Shown here one piece after another: positions 1 through 6,978 of a stretch of 11,225 nucleotides of DNA. The stretch is from Actinomycetota bacterium (GTDB lineage Bacteria; Actinomycetota; Actinomycetes; S36-B12), in NCBI GenBank assembly GCA_009700485.1, contig WLLZ01000053.1, positions 1-11,225 on the forward strand, in the 5' to 3' direction. The position numbers were made by a program, and so were the translations under genes. The notes under the pieces were generated by a model. The model saw nothing but the letters and a program-made list of their open reading frames with translations, did no database searches and was not told where the DNA came from. How positions within the stretch are numbered: position 1 is the stretch's first letter; every line of letters begins with the position of its first letter.

Positions 1-4
1 CACC

Positions 5-46
5 GGCTGATGGTTCAGCCAGTACTGCTTCGATTGTCGAAGTACT
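5..46. other. Two short hairpins just after nadE
   Basis: Two adjacent inverted repeats lie immediately downstream of the nadE stop. One pairs GGCTGA (5-10) with TCAGCC (15-20) around a 4-base loop. The other pairs CTTCGA (28-33) with TCGAAG (37-42), and may extend through AGTA (21-24) and TACT (43-46) past a 3-base bulge. Read in the nadE direction there is no clear U run after either hairpin, so this is at best a weak or non-canonical terminator or an mRNA 3'-end stabiliser. No gene is seen in bases 1-45. Confidence 0.3.
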
Positions 47-1767
47 TAGGCTTGGTTTGGCTCCTGCCAGCCACTTGTGATTGGTAGTCGGCGATCGCGA
101 CCAAAAGCCCGTAACGATATTTTGGTGCCAGGGGGCGACTGCCTACGCTTGTATTCAGCGGCATCTGTTAGCCGCGAGACACGGTCGACGAGGCTGGGCT
201 CAAAGCCAGCGGCAACTAATTCGCTCGCACCCATGTCACCTGAAATATAGGCCTCAAGCAGTGCATCCAAAACCTCGTAATCAGGTAGCGAGTCACTGTC
301 CTTTTGGTCAGGGCGAAGTTCGGCACTTGGGGCCTTTTCAATGCTGTTCTCCGGTATTGGTGGTGTCTGCCCGAGTTCAAGTGCCTTGGCGTTACGCCAG
401 CGGGCCAAAGCCCAGACCAGTTGCTTTGGGACATCCTTAATGGGCGCAAAACCCCCAACCGAATCCCCGTACAGAGTCGAGTAGCCAACTGAAAGCTCAC
501 TCTTATTGCCGGTTGTTAGTACCAGGTGGCCTTCTTGATTAGAAAGTGCCATCAGGGTGGTGCCACGCACTCGGGCCTGCAGGTTTTCTTCGGCAAGACC
601 GGTCAAGTGCAGAGACTCTTGAAATGCGTCAACCATCGGGGCGATAGCGATGGTGCGCAGATTTAGCCCGGTGCGCGCTGCTAGGTCGCTGGCGTCATCC
701 TTTGAATGTTCTGATGAATAGACACTTGGCATGGAAACACCAAATACGTTCGCAGCGCCAATAGCGTCGCAGGCCAAGGCGGCAACCAGCGCCGAGTCGA
801 TGCCCCCGGATAGTCCTAGAATGACACTTTTGAAGCCGTTCTTCCTTATGTAATCGCCGAGGCCGAGGGTCAGCGCCTGATAAACCTCATCTGGTTCAGC
901 AAGGCGTGGTGCGATGGCAGGTTCATAAGTAATTTCTGCTTTCCAAGTGAGTGGGCCAAGTGCAATACACGAAACCGGTTCGGGGCTCGAAGATAACTCC
1001 AGATCAATTGTTAGCAAGGTGGACTCAAACTGCGGGGCCCGCGCTAGTAAGTTGCCATGCTTATCGACAACCATTGAGTCGCCATCAAATACGAGTTCAT
1101 CTTGGCCGCCGATGAGATTTACGTAGGCGAGGTCGCAGCCAGCTTCAACTGCTCGCAACTGGCAAAGTTTTAACCTGGCGTCATCCTTATCGCGCTCATA
1201 CGGGGACGCGTTCATTACTAGCAGCAGGTCGGCCTTGTTTTCACGCGCCCAAGTAACCGGACCACCGCTTTGCCATAGGTCTTCGCAGATTGCGACCGCA
1301 ATGGTGCTGTTGTTTAGGCGCAGGAGCAGTGGCTCGGTGCCGGGGATGAAATACCTGGCTTCATCGAATACTCCGTAGTTCGGTAAGTGATGTTTGGTGT
1401 AACGGGCCACGACCTTGCCGCGGTGTAAAACTCCCACCGCATTGATCGGCGCATTGCGCGGCCCCGCTGCTTGGGGGGCTGTCTCCAAGTGATCTAGGTA
1501 GCCGACCAAGGCGATGAGCTCACCGAGCCCATCTGAGTGCAGGTCTTGGGCCAAGGTCACGAGGGCGGTGCGGGAGGCAGCCTGAAAAGCAGGCCGAAGT
1601 GCGAGATCTTCGACGGGATAGCCGGTCAGCACCATCTCCGGGAAGGCAATGAGGTGGGCCCCGGCTGCACCCACTTGCTGGGCCGCGGCCCGTACCAGCA
1701 GGGCATTTGCCGCTAAATCACCCACTTTGGCGTTCACCTGGGCGAGGGTCAGCCGAATAACACTCAT
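46..1767 (-). CDS. nadE: Glutamine-dependent NAD+ synthase
   Basis: This 573-residue cytoplasmic enzyme makes NAD+ from nicotinic acid adenine dinucleotide, ATP and glutamine, the last step of NAD synthesis. The N-terminal nitrilase-like glutaminase domain (about 1-270) shows the expected Glu44 (in FPEMVLTGYP), Lys125 (in YTKHHLP) and Cys161 (in AICEDLW) triad. The C-terminal ATP-pyrophosphatase domain (about 290-560) has the SGGIDS loop at 320-325 and the TTGNKSE...GYSTLYGDS region at 418-436. It is complete, and at 573 residues it resembles the short glutamine-dependent type rather than the roughly 680-residue mycobacterial enzyme. The ATG at 1767 has no Shine-Dalgarno sequence. A TANNNT hexamer (TAGCCT, 1774-1779) ends six bases upstream, which suggests a leaderless mRNA. 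The gene is divergent from glnA2 across 62 bases that contain a GlnR-like operator. Using glutamine as nitrogen donor fits its place beside the glutamine synthetase genes. Confidence 0.96.
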   Translation of the reverse strand: MSVIRLTLAQVNAKVGDLAANALLVRAAAQQVGAAGAHLIAFPEMVLTGYPVEDLALRPAFQAASRTALVTLAQDLHSDGLGELIALVGYLDHLETAPQAAGPRNAPINAVGVLHRGKVVARYTKHHLPNYGVFDEARYFIPGTEPLLLRLNNSTIAVAICEDLWQSGGPVTWARENKADLLLVMNASPYERDKDDARLKLCQLRAVEAGCDLAYVNLIGGQDELVFDGDSMVVDKHGNLLARAPQFESTLLTIDLELSSSPEPVSCIALGPLTWKAEITYEPAIAPRLAEPDEVYQALTLGLGDYIRKNGFKSVILGLSGGIDSALVAALACDAIGAANVFGVSMPSVYSSEHSKDDASDLAARTGLNLRTIAIAPMVDAFQESLHLTGLAEENLQARVRGTTLMALSNQEGHLVLTTGNKSELSVGYSTLYGDSVGGFAPIKDVPKQLVWALARWRNAKALELGQTPPIPENSIEKAPSAELRPDQKDSDSLPDYEVLDALLEAYISGDMGASELVAAGFEPSLVDRVSRLTDAAEYKRRQSPPGTKISLRAFGRDRRLPITSGWQEPNQA

Positions 1768-1773
1768 GGAAGC

Positions 1774-1779
1774 AGGCTA
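1774..1779 (-). promoter_or_regulatory. Candidate -10 box for leaderless nadE
   Basis: TAGCCT on the minus strand matches the actinobacterial TANNNT -10 pattern. It is separated from the nadE ATG by exactly six bases, so transcription would begin at or beside the A of the ATG. No convincing -35 hexamer is visible. This is inferred from position and pattern only. Confidence 0.4.
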
Positions 1780-1790
1780 CTTGAGGTGGT

Positions 1791-1806
1791 TTAACCCATT
1801 CGTAAC
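1791..1806. promoter_or_regulatory. GlnR-like operator between nadE and glnA2
   Basis: TTAAC (1791-1795), six bases, then GTAAC (1802-1806) follows the known actinobacterial GlnR box layout (gTnAC-n6-GnAAC, an 11-base repeat), with only the first G replaced by T. The 16-base pair of half-sites lies exactly midway between the two divergent start codons, 23 bases from each. GlnR is an OmpR-type nitrogen regulator, so this site would tie glnA2, its operon partners and perhaps nadE to nitrogen status. GlnR itself is not encoded here. A closely similar site lies upstream of glnA1, which strengthens the call. Confidence 0.55.
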
Positions 1807-1817
1807 ACGGCCTAGTC

Positions 1818-1823
1818 CACTAT
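1818..1823 (+). promoter_or_regulatory. Candidate -10 box for glnA2
   Basis: CACTAT ends six bases before the glnA2 ATG at 1830 and matches TATAAT at the important A2, A5 and T6 positions. No Shine-Dalgarno sequence precedes that ATG, so a leaderless transcript is plausible. The GlnR-like site would then overlap the -35 region. The match is weak. Confidence 0.28.
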
Positions 1824-1829
1824 GGGCAC

Positions 1830-3167
1830 ATGGATAAGCAGGCGGAGTTCGTCCTTAGAACGATAGAAGAGCGCGATATTAGATTCGTCCGGTTGTGGTT
1901 CACCGACGTTTTAGGCACCTTGAAGTCGGTGGCCATTGCCCCGGCTGAACTTGAAGGTGCATTCGCCGAAGGTATTGGCTTTGACGGTTCGGCGATCGAG
2001 GGCTTTGCCCGGGTAGCTGAGTCAGATATGTTGGCCAAGCCTGACCCGGCAACATTTGCCCTGTTGCCGTGGCGCAGTGAGGGCCCTGGGGTTGCGCGGA
2101 TGTTCTGCGACATCTTGACACCCGATGGCGCAGCGTCATACGCCGATCCACGCTATGTGCTTAAGCGCACACTAACAAAGGCAGCGAACCTAGGTTTTAA
2201 TTTCTATACGCACCCTGAGGTTGAGTTCTATTTATTTAAAGAATCACCTGTCGCTGGTCAGGTGCCAATCCCGGTGGATCAATACGGATACTTCGACAAT
2301 GCGCCAAATGGTGTAGGACACGACTTCCGCCGCCAAGCAATCATGATGCTAGAGGCAATGGGTATTTCAGTCGAGTACTCCCATCATGAAGGTGGGCCCG
2401 GCCAGCAGGAGATTGACTTAAGGTATGCCGATGCGTTGACAACAGCCGACAACTTGATGACATTTCGCCTGGTCATGCAAGAAGTTGCATTAGAGCAAGG
2501 CCTCTTTGCTTCCTTTATGCCAAAGCCATTCCGCGACCACCCTGGTTCAGGGATGCACACGCACCTTTCACTCTTTGAGGGTGACCGCAACGCCTTTTTC
2601 GAGGCGGGCGCTGAGTATCAACTCTCAAAAGTCGCGCGTTCATTTATCGCCGGACTCCTTGCCCATGCGCCGGAGATCACCGCGGTAACCAATCAGTGGG
2701 TTAACTCTTATAAGCGACTTGCCGGAGGAGCAGAGGCGCCATCGTGGATCTGCTGGGGGCATAACAATCGCTCGGCTTTGATCCGGGTGCCGATGTATAA
2801 GCCGGCCAAGGGCAACAGCACGCGCATTGAATTTCGATCGATGGATAGTGCATGTAATCCATATTTGGCGTTGGCGTTACTGCTGGCGGCAGGCCTCAAG
2901 GGCATTGAGGAAGGCTATGAGCTACCGGACGGTGCGGAGGACGATGTCTGGGGCTTGAGCGAGTCTGAACGCAAGGCGATGGGCATGAAGCCACTGCCTG
3001 CTAGCCTCGATCAGGCAATCGAGATCATGGAGCGCTCAGAGTTGGTTGCTGAGACCCTCGGTGAGCATGTCTTTGATTTCTTCCTGCGCAACAAGCAGGC
3101 CGAGTGGGAGGATTTTCGACGCCAAGTCACGCAATGGGAGCTGGACCGCTACCTTCCACGATTGTGA
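1830..3167 (+). CDS. glnA2: Glutamine synthetase-like ligase GlnA2
   Basis: This 445-residue class I glutamine synthetase-family ligase activates glutamate with ATP and joins it to ammonia or, in some actinobacterial relatives, to a polyamine. The whole sequence follows the actinobacterial GlnA2 type: the start FVLRTIEERDIRFVRLWFTD, a beta-grasp domain to about residue 105, then the catalytic domain. Visible metal and substrate residues include Glu130 and Glu132 (HPEVEF), Glu187 and Glu194 (HHEGGPGQQE), His243 and His245 (MHTH), Glu302 (AEAP), and Glu334 and Arg336 (RIEFR). At the place of the adenylylated Tyr of GlnA1 it has Trp374 (DDVWGL), so GlnE should not modify it. This fits the GSI-alpha class. 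It is the first gene of an operon with the amidotransferase and glnE and carries a GlnR-like box upstream. Whether the real acceptor is ammonia or a polyamine cannot be told from the sequence. Confidence 0.93.
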   Translation: MDKQAEFVLRTIEERDIRFVRLWFTDVLGTLKSVAIAPAELEGAFAEGIGFDGSAIEGFARVAESDMLAKPDPATFALLPWRSEGPGVARMFCDILTPDGAASYADPRYVLKRTLTKAANLGFNFYTHPEVEFYLFKESPVAGQVPIPVDQYGYFDNAPNGVGHDFRRQAIMMLEAMGISVEYSHHEGGPGQQEIDLRYADALTTADNLMTFRLVMQEVALEQGLFASFMPKPFRDHPGSGMHTHLSLFEGDRNAFFEAGAEYQLSKVARSFIAGLLAHAPEITAVTNQWVNSYKRLAGGAEAPSWICWGHNNRSALIRVPMYKPAKGNSTRIEFRSMDSACNPYLALALLLAAGLKGIEEGYELPDGAEDDVWGLSESERKAMGMKPLPASLDQAIEIMERSELVAETLGEHVFDFFLRNKQAEWEDFRRQVTQWELDRYLPRL

Positions 3168-3183
3168 GCACTGATATCGGCAC

Positions 3184-3188
3184 GGGAG
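3184..3188 (+). promoter_or_regulatory. Shine-Dalgarno site for the amidotransferase
   Basis: GGGAG lies eight bases before the GTG at 3197. This is the main reason for choosing that start over the GTG at 3164, which overlaps the glnA2 stop as GTGA but has no Shine-Dalgarno sequence. Confidence 0.5.
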
Positions 3189-3196
3189 CAACGCCG

Positions 3197-3931
3197 GTGG
3201 TACTGGCTATCCAGAATGATCAAACCGACCCACCGCTATTGGTTGGGCAGTGGTTGGCTGAGTCGGGCATCAGCGTGCGGGTCATCGAAGCCTGCTTCGG
3301 CGAGCAGGTGCCGGCGGCTGTACCCGAGGGAGTACACGGGGTGTTGGCCCTCGGCGGCGCGATGGGTGCCGGTGATGATTGCGTAGCGCCTTGGCTGGAT
3401 GCTGAGCGGGCGCTGTTAGCTGATGCGACCGATCGCGGTATCCCTGTCTTGGGCCTGTGCCTTGGGGCGCAATTGTTGGCGGCTGCGACCGGGGGTCGCG
3501 TGGAGTTAGGGCCGGTTCCGGAGATCGGCGTGGTGAGTGTTTTTCGCACCCTGGAAGGCTTAGTAGACCCGGTGATCGGTGCTGTTGGAGCACCCAGCGA
3601 TGACATCCCCGCCGGTCAATGGCATCAAGACCATATTGTGGCGCTACCCGATGATGGCGTGCTCTTACTGACCAATGAGGTGTGCCGAGTGCAAGGTTTC
3701 CGAGTTGGTGACAATGCCTACGGACTTCAGTTGCATCCGGAAATTGATGCCGACATATTCGCCAGTTGGGCGGGCCTAGCCGACGAAGTCCTCGACCGGT
3801 CTGGCTGCGATTTCGATGCGGAGTGTGAGCAGTTTCGTAAATCAGAGGCTGACCTAATTAGAACTTGGCGGCCCATGACACGGGCCTGGGCAGATCTAGT
3901 TTGGCAATGTGCGACACCGGGTTCACGCTGA
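3197..3931 (+). CDS. Class I glutamine amidotransferase (GMP synthase-like)
   Basis: This 244-residue stand-alone protein has a type 1 glutamine amidotransferase domain, which releases ammonia from glutamine through a Cys-His-Glu triad. With the GTG at 3197 as residue 1, the nucleophile is Cys88 in LGLCLGAQ, with His180 and Glu182 in the LHPE motif. An oxyanion or strand motif (ALGGAMGAGDD) lies near residue 52. The N-terminus then begins VVLAIQNDQTDPP, where relatives usually begin. A GTG at 3164, overlapping the glnA2 stop, would add 11 residues and is a real alternative. The gene sits tightly between glnA2 and glnE, and its stop shares one base with the glnE ATG. Its substrate or acceptor partner is unknown. 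It could feed ammonia to a synthetase or hydrolyse a gamma-glutamyl compound made by GlnA2, but GLCLGAQ looks less like the PuuD or peptidase C26 type. Confidence 0.85.
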   Translation: MVLAIQNDQTDPPLLVGQWLAESGISVRVIEACFGEQVPAAVPEGVHGVLALGGAMGAGDDCVAPWLDAERALLADATDRGIPVLGLCLGAQLLAAATGGRVELGPVPEIGVVSVFRTLEGLVDPVIGAVGAPSDDIPAGQWHQDHIVALPDDGVLLLTNEVCRVQGFRVGDNAYGLQLHPEIDADIFASWAGLADEVLDRSGCDFDAECEQFRKSEADLIRTWRPMTRAWADLVWQCATPGSR

Positions 3932-6900
3932 TGGAAAGTGGCAGGTCAACAACAGATAGTGCGAAGCTAGCCCGCTTAGGGTTCACGGAGTTGGATCTTG
4001 CTGCCCGGCTGTTGGCCAGCCCAGTTCTTGTCGAGTTACTCGCCGAAATTGGTATTGACGATAGTGAGAGCCACGTTGATGACGCGAGTGGATTCTTGGC
4101 TCAGATCGCAGCGACCGCCGACCCGGATCAAGCGCTGCTACTGCTGACTCGGTTCATGGAAGCCTGCGGTGATAAGCATCGCCGTCGTATCTCTTCCACG
4201 CTGGTTGCCGATCGTGACACTTTGGGCCGGCTGGTTGAAGTACTCGGCATGTCAGAGGCACTTGGTGAATTCATCATCCGGCACCCAGAGCACTGGTCGA
4301 TACTGGCCGACGCTGAAGCACTTGCGATGGCACCGGCGGCAAGGCAGGTTCGGGCCACCATGTTGCAGGCGGTTGGGGCTGACCCAAAGGCGCCAGAACC
4401 AATGGCTGATGGGCAGTCGACGGAAGTGTTAAATCGGTTGCGCATTACCTACCGCTCACATCTTTTGGGGATTGCGGCCCGAGACCTTGCGGGCTTGGCG
4501 CCGATGGAGTCGGTGGCTTCGTGGCTCTCCGACCTCGCCGATGGCGTTCTTGAGGCGGCTTTGGCGATTGCGCGGGCCGGGTTACCCGAGGGCGCTCCGG
4601 GTTGTCGATTCGCAATTATCGGTATGGGTAAATGCGGTGGGCGTGAATTGAACTATGTAAGTGATGTTGATGTAATTTTTGTGGCCGAGGCCAGCGGGGG
4701 TGATGAAGTAGGCGCCCTGAAAACCGCCACGGACTTGGCGATCGGCGTGATGCGCGCATGTAACTCGGTAACCACCGAAGGATCGATTTGGGAGGTTGAT
4801 CCGGCACTGCGCCCTGAGGGTAAGCAAGGTGCGCTCGTGCGCACTATCGAGTCGCACCTTGACTATTACGAGCGCTGGGCAAAGACATGGGAGTTCCAGG
4901 CCTTACTGAAGGCGCGGCCCTCGGCTGGTGATCTTGAACTTGGAGCCAGATATGTGGATGCGGTAGCGCCGTTTGTCTGGAGCGCTGCAGATCATGACGG
5001 ATTTGTGACAGATGTGCAGGCGATGCGCCGCAGGGTGGAAGAGCAAGTACCTACCCGCATCGGTGAGCGCGAGCTCAAACTAGGCCCGGGTGGGCTACGC
5101 GATGTTGAGTTCTCGGTGCAATTGCTCCAGTTAGTGCATGGTCGAAGTGACGTCATGCTGCGAAGCTCAACAACCCTTGATGCCCTTGAGGCGCTCGCGG
5201 TTTGGGGTTATGTCGGCCGCGACGATGCATCAACTTTGGCTGATGCCTATCGGTTTCTTCGCACACTTGAGCACCGGCTGCAGCTGCATCGGTTACGTCG
5301 CACTCACACAATGCCTGAGAATGAAAGTGATCTCCGGCGCCTCGGTAGGTCACTTGGCTATCGTGGTGATCCTGTTGGCGAACTACATGTGAAGTGGCGT
5401 ACGCACGCCCGCGAGGTGCGCCGACTACATGAAAAATTGTTCTACCGGCCGCTACTGCAGGCCGTTGCACGCCTTGATGCTGGTGAGGCAAGGCTTACCC
5501 CAGAAGCCGCTGAGCAGCGCCTGCGCGCCCTGGGCTATCAAGACCCGGCCGGGGCACTTCGACATCTTGAGGCATTGACCTCGGGAGTCAGCAGGCGCGC
5601 GGCCATTCAGCGCACCTTGTTGCCGGTGATGCTGGGTTGGTTCGCGAATGCCCCTGACCCAGATGCTGGCCTCCTAGGCTTTCGGCGCGTTAGCGATGTA
5701 TTGGGCTCGACCCACTGGTACCTGCGGCTACTTCGTGACGAATCAACGGCGGCCGAACGCATGGCGCAGGTGCTGGCTTCGAGTAAGTACGCCACTGAAT
5801 TGCTGCTTCGGGCTCCCGAAAACGTGGCTATGCTCGCGGATCAAAGTGAACTCGAACCCCGATCTTTGGAGACACTTCTCGCCGAGGTGGCATCTGCTGC
5901 TGAGCGGCATGACGATCCGGTGACTGCCGTCGGGGCGGTGCGATCGCTGCGCCGACGCGAGCTCTTTCGGATTGCAGTCGCCGAGCTACTGCAGGTAGCC
6001 CAGATCGATGGTGCGCAAGTTGCACTTAGTGACGTTGCCACCGCGACGGTAGCCGGCGCCCTTCGAGTTGCCGAGCGGGTAGTGGGTGGAGGTGCTGAGC
6101 TGCCAATGCGATTCACCGTAATTGGGATGGGGCGCTTTGGCGGGCGCGAGCTCGGGTTAGGCAGTGATGTTGATGTCATGTTTGTCTACGAGCCCATTGC
6201 TGGCGCTGATGAGAACGCGGCGAATTCTGCGGCATTTGCGGTGGCAAATGAATTACGTACGCTCTTAATGGCACCGACCAGCGACCCGCCATTGGATATC
6301 GACACGGATCTGCGGCCGGAAGGCCGCCAGGGGCCACTGGTTCGTTCATTGGCCTCCTATGCGGCTTATTACGGGCGTTGGTCAGCGGCTTGGGAGGCGC
6401 AGGCGCTCCTGCGGGCGCAGGTGGTGGCCGGTGACCGTGAATTAGGTGAACACTTCATTGCGCTCATTGATCCACTCCGCTTCCCCGGTGGCGGGGTTCC
6501 GGAGGCGCAGGTTCGCGAGATTCGCCGGCTCAAGGCGCGCATGGAGGCAGAGCGACTACCACGCGGGGCGGATGCGACTCTACATACCAAGTTGGGTCGA
6601 GGTGGGCTCAGTGACGTTGAGTGGGTGGCCCAGCTACTGCAAATGCAGCATGCTTATGCGTATCCCTCATTGCGCACCACCGAAACCTTGCCGGTACTTG
6701 CCGCTGCTGAAAGCGCGGGGCTGCTTAGCTCAAGTGATGCTGAGGCCCTTCGAGTAGCTTGGAGATTAGCGACCAATGTTCGAAATGCAGTAATGCTGGT
6801 GCGCGACCGCGCTTCAGACTTAGTGCCGACCGATGTTCGCGAGCTGACTGGTGTGGGTTATGTAATGGGTTACCCAATGGGAGCCTCGGGTCAACTAATT

Positions 6901-6978
6901 GAGGATTACCGGCGGGTCACTAGGCGCGCTCGCCAAGTCGTTGACCGGGTCTTCTACGGTGAAGATTCACTACGGTGA
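3931..6978 (+). CDS. glnE: Bifunctional glutamine synthetase adenylyltransferase
   Basis: This 1015-residue enzyme adenylylates GlnA1 on a tyrosine, switching it off, and removes the AMP again, so GS activity follows nitrogen status. It has two nucleotidyltransferase modules. The N-terminal adenylyl-removing module has the GMGKCGGRELNY...SDVD signature at 231-247, and the C-terminal adenylyl-transferase module has GMGRFGGREL...SDVD at 732-748. Each is followed by a matching LRPEG(K/R)QG stretch (about 293 and 794) and a KLG(P/R)GGL(R/S)DVE stretch (383 and 887), so the internal duplication is plain. The length is close to the mycobacterial protein (about 990). The ATG at 3931 overlaps the amidotransferase stop (TGATG), implying coupled translation. 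In-frame ATGs at 3865 and 3907 lie inside the preceding gene and lack support. The 3' end overlaps the convergent downstream gene by 9 bases. Confidence 0.96.
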   Translation: MESGRSTTDSAKLARLGFTELDLAARLLASPVLVELLAEIGIDDSESHVDDASGFLAQIAATADPDQALLLLTRFMEACGDKHRRRISSTLVADRDTLGRLVEVLGMSEALGEFIIRHPEHWSILADAEALAMAPAARQVRATMLQAVGADPKAPEPMADGQSTEVLNRLRITYRSHLLGIAARDLAGLAPMESVASWLSDLADGVLEAALAIARAGLPEGAPGCRFAIIGMGKCGGRELNYVSDVDVIFVAEASGGDEVGALKTATDLAIGVMRACNSVTTEGSIWEVDPALRPEGKQGALVRTIESHLDYYERWAKTWEFQALLKARPSAGDLELGARYVDAVAPFVWSAADHDGFVTDVQAMRRRVEEQVPTRIGERELKLGPGGLRDVEFSVQLLQLVHGRSDVMLRSSTTLDALEALAVWGYVGRDDASTLADAYRFLRTLEHRLQLHRLRRTHTMPENESDLRRLGRSLGYRGDPVGELHVKWRTHAREVRRLHEKLFYRPLLQAVARLDAGEARLTPEAAEQRLRALGYQDPAGALRHLEALTSGVSRRAAIQRTLLPVMLGWFANAPDPDAGLLGFRRVSDVLGSTHWYLRLLRDESTAAERMAQVLASSKYATELLLRAPENVAMLADQSELEPRSLETLLAEVASAAERHDDPVTAVGAVRSLRRRELFRIAVAELLQVAQIDGAQVALSDVATATVAGALRVAERVVGGGAELPMRFTVIGMGRFGGRELGLGSDVDVMFVYEPIAGADENAANSAAFAVANELRTLLMAPTSDPPLDIDTDLRPEGRQGPLVRSLASYAAYYGRWSAAWEAQALLRAQVVAGDRELGEHFIALIDPLRFPGGGVPEAQVREIRRLKARMEAERLPRGADATLHTKLGRGGLSDVEWVAQLLQMQHAYAYPSLRTTETLPVLAAAESAGLLSSSDAEALRVAWRLATNVRNAVMLVRDRASDLVPTDVRELTGVGYVMGYPMGASGQLIEDYRRVTRRARQVVDRVFYGEDSLR

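Noticed and set aside
3220..3606. Minus-strand open frame inside the amidotransferase gene
   Set aside because: Low-complexity Ser/Pro/Arg-rich translation typical of a frame opposite a GC-rich gene. Other frames opposite glnE, glnA1 and glnA2 (for example 5841-6179 and 9164-9508) were rejected for the same reason.
3865..3930. Earlier glnE start codons at 3865 and 3907
   Set aside because: They lie within the amidotransferase gene. The ATG at 3931, sharing a base with its stop, gives a normal GlnE length and a coupled start.
3197..3931. PuuD-type gamma-glutamyl-GABA hydrolase as the identity of the amidotransferase
   Set aside because: The nucleophile motif is GLCLGAQ, as in GMP synthase-like amidotransferases, rather than the G-I-C-R-G type of peptidase C26, so only a general family name is given.
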